This document shows, piece by piece, positions 25,909 through 32,020 of a DNA stretch of 32,350 nt. Position 1 is the stretch's first letter. Each line of letters opens with the position of its first letter. The DNA is from Bacteroidota bacterium. GTDB lineage: Bacteria; Bacteroidota; Bacteroidia; Chitinophagales; UBA10324. Made by a program: the position numbers and the translations under genes. A model generated the notes under the pieces. That model saw only the letters and a list, made by a program, of their open reading frames with translations, searched no databases and had not been told where the DNA came from. The stretch lies in assembly GCA_014190575.1 (NCBI GenBank), contig BJGQ01000039.1, positions 1-32,350 on the forward strand. Direction: 5' to 3'.

Positions 25909-26121
25909 AACACCCTTAGTTGAGCTGGGCTTTAATCTGCCTCTGAGCCTCTATAGCGCTTGCTTTGGGTTAATTGCAAACCACGCTTCTTATCGTTCTC
26001 AATAGTAAAGGTTTCAGCGCTTTAACCTCTGTGGCCCTTCTCTGCTTATTCCACTGCTTGAGGAGACATATAGGGAGGAGGAGCATTCTTATACTCTTAC
26101 TGTTAGCTGCTTCTCGTCTCT

Positions 26122-26607
26122 CTATTTCATTTTGTTAAACATGTATCGCGAAATTTTCCAAAGTCCTTCCACTTTTTGCAGAACAAATAGTTCTCTGTTT
26201 TCCTCTGGAACTGTTTGTCCGTTTGCATGAATCAGTGTTGTTCCTTTTGAAGTTGTCCGTGCAAAAGCAAAGTCACCATTAACTTCAATTTCGTCAATGA
26301 AAAATTCAATCTTTAATTGGATTGTTTTAAAAACAAATTCGTAGGATGTTTTTATTTGTTCTTGCCCAACTGCCGAAGGTGCATTGGATGGCATAAATAC
26401 TCCATCGTTTGTATAAAGCGGCAACACTTTATTTACATCTGATGTGTTTAAGGCATTACGGTATGAGAAAAGTAATTTCTCAATGGCTGATTTTTCTGTT
26501 GTCTGTTCCATATTTATTTCTGTTGAATTGTTTGAATTATTTTTTGTTTCGTTTTGGCAAGCAGCTAAGGCTAAAACAAAAGCTGCGGAGATGAATAAAT
26601 TTTTCAT
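26122..26607 (-). CDS. SgcJ/EcaC-like (NTF2/SnoaL fold) lipoprotein
   Basis: A 161-aa protein. MKNLFISAAFVLALAACQ is a lipoprotein signal with Cys17 in LAAC. A Asn-rich linker follows, then an NTF2-like domain from about 38: AIEKLLFSYRNALNTSDVNKVLPLYTNDGVFMPS, with GQEQIKTSYEFVF, ARTTSKGTTLIHANG and ENRELFVLQKVEGLWKISRYMFN. This is the SgcJ/EcaC (YybH-like) pattern. The family includes small-molecule-binding proteins whose catalytic role is often unproven. It starts one base after the stop of the NmrA gene on the same strand, so the two are an operon. Export to the periplasmic face is likely. Confidence 0.87.
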   Translation of the reverse strand: MKNLFISAAFVLALAACQNETKNNSNNSTEINMEQTTEKSAIEKLLFSYRNALNTSDVNKVLPLYTNDGVFMPSNAPSAVGQEQIKTSYEFVFKTIQLKIEFFIDEIEVNGDFAFARTTSKGTTLIHANGQTVPEENRELFVLQKVEGLWKISRYMFNKMK

Positions 26608-26608
26608 G

Positions 26609-27490
26609 TTAATTAATATTTTCTTTTATCCAGTTTTTAAGTGAGTTTAGATTACCTCCGGCTACTTCCTTTGCTAAGGCAATTTGACCATCTGAATTTT
26701 GCGCCATGTAAGTGTGAGCTTCAAAATAAGCCATCATCTCGGAAATCTCATTTGCTCCTTCAAAGAAAGTTGAGAACAATTCTCCGGGAACCTGAGTAAA
26801 GGAGTAGTCTTTACCATTTGCCTTGTATGCTGCAAGAATATCGTTGAAACTATTTAGTTCCGTTGCCAACGAAAGATAACTTCCATTCCCAACCTTTTCC
26901 GGGTTTAAAAATGCTCCCGTAACCACTTTGCCCAAGTCGTTAATGTCCGCCATGTGAATGACTTTTTTATTTGGGTCAATAGGAAGTGTCCAACCAGTTG
27001 TGCCGTCTTGTTTTGGTTGAGGTCCCATTTGTCCAACAAGATTCTGATAATAAAAAGGTGGTTGAACAAATGTGTGATATTTAAAACCTGCTCTGCTAAC
27101 CAAGTCATCCACCTTTGCTTTATTGGTAAAGTGAGGCACTTCAAATTTACTCTTACTTATGGTTTCAACATCAGGAAGTGTTGACCAAATAAAATGTTGG
27201 ATGCCTGTTGCCTTTGCCGCATCAACAGCATTTTTGCCCTGCGTAATTTCGTCAGCTCCTTCCCAAAAATTTGTAACAAGGAATACACCATAAGCATTTT
27301 TGAAAGCATCTTTCAGAGAAGGTAAATTGTTTAAATCACCGAATACTACTTCATGTGCTTTGCCCGAATATTTTTCGGGATTACGGGTTATTGCTCTTAC
27401 ATTAAAAGCCCCTTCATTAATAAGGCTATTTACTAAACCTTTGCCTTGTGAGCCAGTTGCTCCAATTACCACGATTGTTTTCTTTTCCAT
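26609..27490 (-). CDS. NmrA-family NAD(P)-binding protein
   Basis: A 293-aa atypical short-chain dehydrogenase fold. The N-terminus KTIVVIGATGSQGKGLVNSL carries the GxxGxxG-type dinucleotide loop, followed by AITRNPEKY (the Arg that favours NADP), VVFGDLNN and GVFLVTNFWEG. The middle has HFIWSTLPDVE and FVQPPFYYQNL, typical of NmrA-like redox sensors or isoflavone-reductase-like enzymes. It is cytoplasmic. It leads the two-gene operon with the SgcJ-like lipoprotein. An FNR-like palindrome lies about 90-105 bases upstream of the ATG, next to a Crp/Fnr-type regulator gene. Confidence 0.9.
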   Translation of the reverse strand: MEKKTIVVIGATGSQGKGLVNSLINEGAFNVRAITRNPEKYSGKAHEVVFGDLNNLPSLKDAFKNAYGVFLVTNFWEGADEITQGKNAVDAAKATGIQHFIWSTLPDVETISKSKFEVPHFTNKAKVDDLVSRAGFKYHTFVQPPFYYQNLVGQMGPQPKQDGTTGWTLPIDPNKKVIHMADINDLGKVVTGAFLNPEKVGNGSYLSLATELNSFNDILAAYKANGKDYSFTQVPGELFSTFFEGANEISEMMAYFEAHTYMAQNSDGQIALAKEVAGGNLNSLKNWIKENIN

Positions 27491-27577
27491 TTGATTTATT
27501 TTTTTATTGATTAAAATTTAACGATGCAAAAATGCGATGATGGCATCCGCGGTAACGATGACAAATGATAGAAAATT

Positions 27578-27597
27578 CCGTTGATAAATGTCAACGG
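27578..27597. promoter_or_regulatory. FNR/CRP-like operator palindrome
   Basis: CCGTTGA (27578-27584) and TCAACGG (27591-27597) are perfect inverted halves around TAAATG. The inner 14-mer TTGATAAATGTCAA differs at one position from the FNR consensus TTGAT-N4-ATCAA. It lies between the 3' end of the Crp/Fnr gene and the start of the NmrA operon, about 90 bases upstream of the NmrA ATG. It could alternatively be a weak terminator stem for the regulator gene, as AATTTTC follows on the minus strand. Confidence 0.55.
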
Positions 27598-27622
27598 TTT
27601 AAATGTGCCGGAAAGAAATTGG

Positions 27623-27650
27623 AAACAGTGAAATTATTTTTTCACTGTTT
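27623..27650 (-). terminator. Stem-loop across the stop codon of the Crp/Fnr gene
   Basis: AAACAGTGAA (27623-27632) is perfectly complementary to TTCACTGTTT (27641-27650); the loop contains the stop codon at 27634-27636. On the minus strand CCAATTTCTTTCC follows, a poor T tract. It may slow or end transcription, or protect the 3' end. Confidence 0.4.
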
Positions 27651-28218
27651 GGGTGCGAATACGACTAAGCGTTTCTTTGGTAATTCCTAAATAGGAAGCA
27701 ATGATGTGTTGAGGAAAGCGTTGTAAAAATTGAGGGTAATTTTTTTCCAAATCGTTGTAGCGTTGTTCTGCCGTCATACTGATAGCTGCGTTCAATCTTT
27801 TTTGCATTGCAAAGGCATGTCTCTCATCTAGCTTTCTAAACATTTCTCCAAATGCAGCAATGTGACTGAGGTATTTAGCAAAGTCGGTTAATGTGGTTTG
27901 CAACACATCAGTTTCTTCCCAGGCATCAATATTATAGATTGAAGGAGTGAGGTTGGTGCTGCTCTCACGGTCTCCCACCCACCAGTTTTCAATGGACAAG
28001 CGGCTGACATGTTCAATGCCTTTCGCATCAACAGTATATTGCCGCATTGCACCTTTAATGATAAACACCACATATTTGGAAACTTCGCCTTCCTGCAAAA
28101 GATATTGCCGCTTGCGGTAATGTTTGTGAACAAAAGTTTTTTTAATCGCCTCCACATCTTGTTCCGTGAGTGTAGTAGTTGAGTGGTTCCTGATGTATTT
28201 TAGAAGCGATTCGTGCAT
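27634..28218 (-). CDS. Crp/Fnr-family transcriptional regulator
   Basis: A 194-aa protein. An N-terminal cyclic-nucleotide-binding-type beta-roll (about 25-115: KRQYLLQEGEVSKYVVFIIKGAMRQY) is followed by a long dimer helix and a C-terminal helix-turn-helix, HIIASYLGITKETLSRIR. The recognition helix has E182-x-x-S185-R186, the same ExxSR pattern that lets FNR read TTGA half-sites. There are no N-terminal cysteine ligands like those of oxygen-sensing FNR, and the effector is unknown. Short Crp-like regulators of this type are common in Bacteroidota. It precedes the NmrA operon on the same strand, with the TTGA...TCAA palindrome in between, so local regulation of that operon is the natural inference. 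Confidence 0.92.
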   Translation of the reverse strand: MHESLLKYIRNHSTTTLTEQDVEAIKKTFVHKHYRKRQYLLQEGEVSKYVVFIIKGAMRQYTVDAKGIEHVSRLSIENWWVGDRESSTNLTPSIYNIDAWEETDVLQTTLTDFAKYLSHIAAFGEMFRKLDERHAFAMQKRLNAAISMTAEQRYNDLEKNYPQFLQRFPQHIIASYLGITKETLSRIRTQTVKK

Positions 28219-28279
28219 TTGTTAATCATAAAATTATACTGCGAAGGTAAGAATTTGGTCTTTGATCGGGGTGGCGAAA

Positions 28280-28342
28280 ACACTCTTTCATTTTTTTTCT
28301 GGGTTGGCTTTTTCGTGCGGTGGCAAAAAAATGAAAGTGTGT
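28280..28342. repeat. Long inverted repeat in the gene-free stretch 28219-28483
   Basis: The arm 28280-28297 (ACACTCTTTCATTTTTTT) and the arm 28325-28342 (AAAAAAATGAAAGTGTGT) are complementary at 17 of 18 positions around a 27-base loop. The word GTGCGGTGGC occurs at the loop edge and again at about 28357-28366. Downstream, 28437-28471 is a 35-base module that recurs with 30 matches at 29634-29668 (shared core TCGTTCAAGGCACAA). No ORF here is convincing. Confidence 0.65.
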
Positions 28343-28483
28343 TTTGTGCGGTTGGGTGCGGTGGCTTTTTTTACAAAATTATTTTTTTAGCGTAGGCATT
28401 AGAAGCAGTGTCGGTCGTTGTCCGTGTATTAAAAAACTGCTCGTTCAAGGCACAAAAGTTTCAAGTTTGCAGGGTGCTAATAC

Positions 28484-28628
28484 GGTTGCAGGTAACGGTT
28501 TGCAGCTACCCGAAGGGCGGGACTTTTACCACAAAACTTGATTTGAAAAACTAATGTTTGATTAACCACCAAACTGTCTTTGAAGCACGAAACCCCGCCT
28601 TTTGGGTAGGTGCTGTTAGCGGTTCGGC
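28484..28628. repeat. attC-like site 1 (145 bp imperfect palindrome)
   Basis: The left 13-mer GGTTGCAGGTAAC (28484-28496) and the right arm GTTAGCGGTTCGGC (28615-28628) enclose an inverted repeat. Its arms are GCAGCTACCCGAAGGGCGGG (28502-28521) and CCCGCCTTTTGGGTAGGTGC (28594-28613), complementary at 17 of 20 positions. The layout outer 7-mer-like core, spacer, inner arm, long loop, inner arm, spacer, GTT core resembles an integron attC site. The stop of the DUF523 gene (28641) lies 13 bases from the right arm. Confidence 0.6.
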
Positions 28629-28640
28629 TTTCGTCTGTCT

Positions 28641-29261
28641 TCATGATTTAAAATAATTTCTATACCAGTCTGTTTCATGGTGGTCTTTAAAATCGTTTTT
28701 CAAGATATGAGTCGAATCAATTTTGGAGTATATGATTTCTAATGAAGCAATGTCTCTTTGACTTATTACTTTGAAACCATTTTTCACAAGTTGTGCGGCA
28801 CAAACTCCCATACCAATTTGATATTTTTTATTTTCGGAAAACCTATTTCCGTCATAAATTACTTGACTGCCACAAGCTCCACTAGTGTCCATCATTACAG
28901 CAATTTCTATTTTTTCTGTTTGAGCAAATTCAAGCATTTTTATCGAAGCTTTTATCATTCCTTCTGTCCAGTCAACGCCAGACTCAGTTAGCACTTTCGC
29001 CTTTCCACTTAAAACATCTAAACCTGTTCCGCCATGTATGTCACACATTTCTCTTGGTGTTCCAAAGGAGAAATCTTCTGGACAGAATTTTGCCACTTTT
29101 ACATTGTCATAGGTTAATAATTTCAATGCACTTGGATACTCTCCATAAGAAGTGCCGTCATAACCACAAGTTGTTCCTGCCAAACATGAACTCATTAAAA
29201 TTCTCAAAGGATTGTCAATCGTTGGGGATCGTAAATTGTTTAAATAATCTTTGTCTGTCAT
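28641..29261 (-). CDS. DUF523-family protein
   Basis: A 206-aa protein matching the DUF523 (YbbK-like) pattern: LRILMSSCLAGTTCGYDG (Cys26 and Cys32), VAKFCPED, GTPREMCDIHGGTGLDVL, SGACGSQVIYDG and IGMGVCAAQLVKNGFKVIS. The conserved cysteines suggest metal or Fe-S binding, but no function is established for the family. It is cytoplasmic. It occupies one interval between two attC-like sites on its own: the ATG is 22 bases from the repeat on one side and the stop 13 bases from the next site, the tight fit typical of an integron cassette gene. A TACTTTTG box in the repeat (29318-29311) could drive it. Confidence 0.88.
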   Translation of the reverse strand: MTDKDYLNNLRSPTIDNPLRILMSSCLAGTTCGYDGTSYGEYPSALKLLTYDNVKVAKFCPEDFSFGTPREMCDIHGGTGLDVLSGKAKVLTESGVDWTEGMIKASIKMLEFAQTEKIEIAVMMDTSGACGSQVIYDGNRFSENKKYQIGMGVCAAQLVKNGFKVISQRDIASLEIIYSKIDSTHILKNDFKDHHETDWYRNYFKS

Positions 29262-29282
29262 ATTATATGTGTAGTATTTTAA

Positions 29283-29630
29283 GCTGACCGCAAACGAAGA
29301 AGGGATTACTCAAAAGTACTGATTGTTTTCAATGGTCTTCGTGATTGGCTTCGCAGTTAAAGAAGTTTTAAAAAAGGGGGATGAACTGCGGTATGGTAGC
29401 AGCGAACTCTCTTGCGGAATCGGAGCTTCGAAGCACCACTGTTTATTCATTTTCACCTTTTTGTTTTATTTGATTTCATGTATTCGCTGCGCTCGGCTGA
29501 TAGATGCACCACTGTTCGTATTACCGTCAATGCCCCCTTTTTTAAAATTTATTCTTTAGATTCTTTTTGTTTTTCAATTGTATTCATGATTGGCTTCGCA
29601 GTTCTTTTAATCTTATGTTATGCGTTCGCC
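29283..29630. repeat. attC-like long site R1 (348 bp)
   Basis: R1 begins with the 13-mer GCTGACCGCAAAC (29283-29295) and ends with GTTATGCGTTCGCC (29617-29630). Its body (29293-29621) is a near copy of 30193-30596. Internal structure: GATTGGCTTCGCAGTT occurs twice (near each end), and TTTTAAAAAAGGGGG (29366-29380) is perfectly complementary to CCCCCTTTTTTAAAA (29533-29547). One 73-base unit starting CACCACTGTT lies at 29434-29506, followed by the head of a second. The minus-strand box TACTTTTG sits at 29318-29311, facing the DUF523 gene. Confidence 0.8.
29311..29318 (-). promoter_or_regulatory. TACTTTTG -7 box inside repeat R1
   Basis: TACTTTTG is an exact TAnnTTTG match on the minus strand, 49 bases before the DUF523 ATG (29261). 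The same box occurs at the same place in repeat R2 (30218-30211). No good -33 element is seen, so activity is a hypothesis. Confidence 0.4.
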
Positions 29631-29705
29631 ATGCTGTTCGTTCAAGGCACAACTGTTTGAAGTTCGCACCCAGTTTGTTCAAGGCGTCATTGTCAGTTTG
29701 TATTG

Positions 29706-30053
29706 TCATAACCCTAATTTTGTTTTAAAACTTAGCATGAGTATAAGAATTACAACTGAAATAATTGTTCCTATTGGTAAATACCAAAGTGTCAAAATAC
29801 AAATGACTAAACCAAGCAAATATGTCCAAGTTTGATTTGTCCAGAGTCCAAAAAGAAAGGTCAACCAAAGCAATCCAAATACAATAAAAACGGGACCCAA
29901 CTTAAAAACATCAATATTTAATTTGTAAAATACATTAGCCCAAGGTCCTGGTTTGGCAGGTCCGATATACTTTCCTTTAAGTATAACAAATATTCCGTCA
30001 GCCAACATATAAATCCCGTTCAACAGTCCTAAGAGCGTAACAAGTATTTTCAT
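29706..30053 (-). CDS. Small integral membrane protein of unknown function
   Basis: A 115-aa protein with about four hydrophobic segments: residues 1-25 (MKILVTLLGLLNGIYMLADG), about 52-70 (LGPVFIVFGLLWLTFLFGLW), about 74-92 (WTYLLGLVICILTLWYLPIG) and about 94-110 (IISVVILILMLSF). The polar loop between the first two contains GKYIGPAKPGPWANVFYKL. I recognise no named family. It is the only gene between repeats R1 and R2 and has its own exact -7 box, TATATTTG (30087-30080). Inner-membrane location is likely. Confidence 0.8.
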   Translation of the reverse strand: MKILVTLLGLLNGIYMLADGIFVILKGKYIGPAKPGPWANVFYKLNIDVFKLGPVFIVFGLLWLTFLFGLWTNQTWTYLLGLVICILTLWYLPIGTIISVVILILMLSFKTKLGL

Positions 30054-30079
30054 ATTTATTTTTTTATATACTAATGAGC

Positions 30080-30087
30080 CAAATATA
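30080..30087 (-). promoter_or_regulatory. -7 box of the small membrane protein gene
   Basis: TATATTTG on the minus strand is an exact TAnnTTTG match, 26 bases before the ATG at 30053. This gene therefore need not rely on the repeat-borne box at 30218-30211. Confidence 0.55.
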
Positions 30088-30182
30088 TTATTTCTAAGCT
30101 AATTGGTTGTTCAGTCGTCATAATTTGCACATATAAAAGTTAAATAGAATTCCGAATGTTGGAAGTTGCACTGGTGCCAAAT

Positions 30183-30605
30183 GGTGACGCATAACGAAGA
30201 AGGGATTACTCAAAAGTATTTATTGTTTTGTAATTGACTTCGTGATTGGCTTCGCAGTTAAAGAAGTTTTAAAAAAGGGGGATGAGCTGCGGCATCGTAG
30301 CAGCGAACTCTCTTGCGGAATCGGAGCTTCGAAGCACCACTGTTTAGTTCGTTTTATCTTTTTGTATTATTTGTACTCATGAATTCCGCTTCGCTCCATT
30401 TGTATAACCACAACTGTTTAGTTCGTTTTATCTTTTTGTTTTATTGGTACTCATGTGTTCGCTTCGCTCGGTTGATAGATGCACCACTGTTCGTATTACG
30501 GTCAATGCCCCCTTTTTTAAAATTTATTCTTTAGATTCTTTTTGTTTTTCAATTGTATTCATGATTGGCTTCGCAGTTCTTTTAATCTTATGTTATCGGC
30601 AGTGC
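30183..30605. repeat. attC-like long site R2 (423 bp), second copy of R1
   Basis: R2 begins with GGTGACGCATAAC (30183-30195) and ends with GTTATCGGCAGTGC (30592-30605). The body 30193-30596 matches R1 closely, including the two GATTGGCTTCGCAGTT copies and the inverted pair TTTTAAAAAAGGGGG (30267-30281) and CCCCCTTTTTTAAAA (30508-30522). R2 is longer because the unit beginning CAC-ACTGTTTAGTTCG is present twice (30335-30408, 30409-30481). The flanking bases outside the shared body differ completely from those of R1. Confidence 0.8.
30211..30218 (-). promoter_or_regulatory. TACTTTTG -7 box inside repeat R2
   Basis: Exact TAnnTTTG match on the minus strand, the counterpart of 29318-29311 in R1. 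It points at the small membrane protein gene, whose ATG is 158 bases away. Conservation in both copies is the only support. Confidence 0.35.
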
Positions 30606-30636
30606 TACTCATCCCACGAAGGTAGGAAGTTTCAAA

Positions 30637-30981
30637 TTACTTCTTCCGCTTCTTAGAAGATTTTGCTTTGGCGTTGAAGTCAAGTGCAAGGTCAATCCAA
30701 TAATCAAATTCTTTTTTAGTTTTCATACCTGTGTCGTCAACCATCACATAACCCTTCATTGGTCGCTTTGTAAAGTCCATTGTTCTGCAACCTGTTTTTT
30801 CAATTGCCGTTTCGTGAAAGTTGGGGTCAATGCGACACATCATTTCGTCTTTGAGAATTCCTACACACATCTTGTTGTTAACCATAAAAGTCAAACCTCC
30901 CATCATTTCTTTTTCTTCAATGATTGGGAGGTCTGCAAGGCGTTCACGAATTCTATATGCTAACTTTTCGTTGTATGCCAT
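30637..30981 (-). CDS. TfoX/Sxy N-terminal domain protein
   Basis: A 114-aa single-domain protein: MAYNEKLAYRIRERLADLP, EKEMMGGLTFMVNNKMCVGI, DEMMCRIDP and RPMKGYVMVDD follow the TfoX N-terminal domain. The C-terminal domain of full-length competence regulators is absent, as is usual for these stand-alone proteins of unknown function. The tail is Lys/Ser-rich (KAKSSKKRKK). It begins 9 bases after the SRPBCC stop, forming an operon SRPBCC-TfoX with VOC upstream. The stop lies 32 bases from the edge of repeat R2. Confidence 0.9.
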   Translation of the reverse strand: MAYNEKLAYRIRERLADLPIIEEKEMMGGLTFMVNNKMCVGILKDEMMCRIDPNFHETAIEKTGCRTMDFTKRPMKGYVMVDDTGMKTKKEFDYWIDLALDFNAKAKSSKKRKK

Positions 30982-30990
30982 AAATGCAAA

Positions 30991-31437
30991 TTAATTTTTT
31001 TCGGCAAAAGATTTAAGCCCGAGAAAAAAACCTTGTATCCCTTTATTATATTGTTTTCGTATCATTAGAGCATCAAGTAATTTCCCTAACAAACCAAATT
31101 TTATTTCATAAGTCATGGCTTGTTTAACTCTGGTTTGATTGTCTGCTTTTTCCACAGTATAAGTATATTTTAAGCTTTTAACTGGAAAAGAACAAGCCGT
31201 CAATTCATAAGTAAGCGATTCGTTCTGTTTAATCGCTGTTACTTTTTCTTCAAACCAATTTTTGCCGTCTATCATATCTACTTTCCTTTTTGCATTCATA
31301 CCGCTTTTGATATTAGAAAGGGATGTTGACTTTTTTACATTAGGGTCTAAATTTTCAAGTCCCTCCATTTCAGCAAGAGCATGAAATATTTTTTCTACCG
31401 GAGCATTGATTGTTATTTCGTTGTTTAAAGTTGTCAT
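30991..31437 (-). CDS. SRPBCC-family (polyketide cyclase/START-like) protein
   Basis: A 148-aa protein with the SRPBCC opening NEITINAPVEKIFHALAEMEGLENLDPNV, a central LTYELTACSFPVKSLKYTYTVE strand region and the long C-terminal helix (MTYEIKFGLLGKLLDALMIR ... GFFLGLKSFAEKN). The fold makes a hydrophobic ligand pocket; the ligand is unknown. It sits between VOC (16 bases upstream) and TfoX-N (9 bases downstream) on the same strand, so all three are probably one transcript. Confidence 0.88.
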   Translation of the reverse strand: MTTLNNEITINAPVEKIFHALAEMEGLENLDPNVKKSTSLSNIKSGMNAKRKVDMIDGKNWFEEKVTAIKQNESLTYELTACSFPVKSLKYTYTVEKADNQTRVKQAMTYEIKFGLLGKLLDALMIRKQYNKGIQGFFLGLKSFAEKN

Positions 31438-31453
31438 GTTAAATTGGTTTTAA

Positions 31454-31828
31454 TTATTTCATTGAATGAAAAGCAACCTTGTTTCCTTCGGTGTCATTGA
31501 AGTGTGCCATAAAACCATTAGGACCAATTGCAGTTTTAGGCATAAGAATTTTTCCACCTGCTGCCTCAACTTTAGAAAGTGGAACACTTAAATCATCACC
31601 ACCATTGAGATAAACTAACGAACCTTTATTTGCTGGTTCGTAACCTTGACCTTCAATGATACAACCGCCAATCCCGTTTTGAAGGTCAGCAGGGAAGAAT
31701 GCAGATTTCATTCCCATTGCCTCCATTGGTTGCATTGTTGTTCCTAAAATTGTTTCGTAAAAACTTTTTGCTCTGTTGAAATCTTTTACTGGGATTTCAA
31801 ACCAGTTGATTGCATCCGCCCTTTTCAA
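31454..31828 (-). CDS. VOC-family (glyoxalase/dioxygenase-like) protein, odd TTG start
   Basis: A 124-aa protein: DAINWFEIPVKDFNRAKSFYETILG, KSAFFPADLQNGIGGCIIEG, GSLVYLNGGDDLSVPLSKVEAAGGKILMPKT and GFMAHFNDTEGNKVAFHS follow the vicinal-oxygen-chelate pattern. No ATG precedes the domain. The only available start is TTG at 31828, immediately after an in-frame TAA, and it lies inside a truncated AraC-type reading frame that overlaps it by 32 bases. This looks like a deletion junction that removed the native start; translation would depend on coupling to the AraC remnant. Ligand or substrate unknown; functional expression is plausible but uncertain. Confidence 0.85.
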   Translation of the reverse strand: MKRADAINWFEIPVKDFNRAKSFYETILGTTMQPMEAMGMKSAFFPADLQNGIGGCIIEGQGYEPANKGSLVYLNGGDDLSVPLSKVEAAGGKILMPKTAIGPNGFMAHFNDTEGNKVAFHSMK

Positions 31829-31994
31829 TTAACATGATTTCGAAATATGTGTGCCGATGTTCTCTCTTAAAGTCGTAAGGGTTAGAATGATCAAGTGATA
31901 AAATATTGATTTGCATTGAATCATTATCAAGAGAATGTACAGGAAGCATCCCCTTCTCTGCTTTTTGCTTTGATGAATCATTCATATCTTTCAT
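31797..31994 (-). pseudogene. Truncated AraC-family regulator (N-terminal fragment)
   Basis: A 65-aa ORF whose residues 20-58 (LPVHSLDNDSMQINILSLD ... YDFKREHRHTYFEIMLIEKGG) match the cupin-type N-terminus of Bacteroidota AraC regulators (HRHxYxEIxxxEKGG). After EKGG the similarity stops abruptly: the frame reads only CNQLV before TGA, and these bases encode the start of the VOC protein in another frame. The rest of the cupin and the DNA-binding domain are missing. Its promoter and start may now serve the VOC-SRPBCC-TfoX genes. Confidence 0.8.
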
Positions 31995-32020
31995 GCACTG
32001 ATTTATTGATTGTCAATTTA

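Noticed and set aside
26101-26121. GTTAGCTGC at about 26102 as another attC-like core
   Set aside because: No complementary 13-mer ending AAC with a paired inner arm could be found in the 228-base gap; the nearest (GCGCTTTAAC) pairs poorly.
28213-28541. Short plus-strand ORFs between the Crp and DUF523 genes
   Set aside because: Low-complexity F/G-rich or hairpin-derived translations with no family similarity; the region is better explained by inverted repeats.
29412-29660. Plus-strand ORFs in R1 (and their counterparts at 30313-30656 in R2)
   Set aside because: They exist only inside the repeated sequence, change length with the repeat-unit number, start at no consistent codon context and resemble no protein family.
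29283-30605. R1 and R2 as ends of a composite transposon
   Set aside because: No transposase ORF lies in either copy or between them, and no target-site duplication was seen. The bases outside R1 and R2 fit the complementary cassette-end pattern instead.
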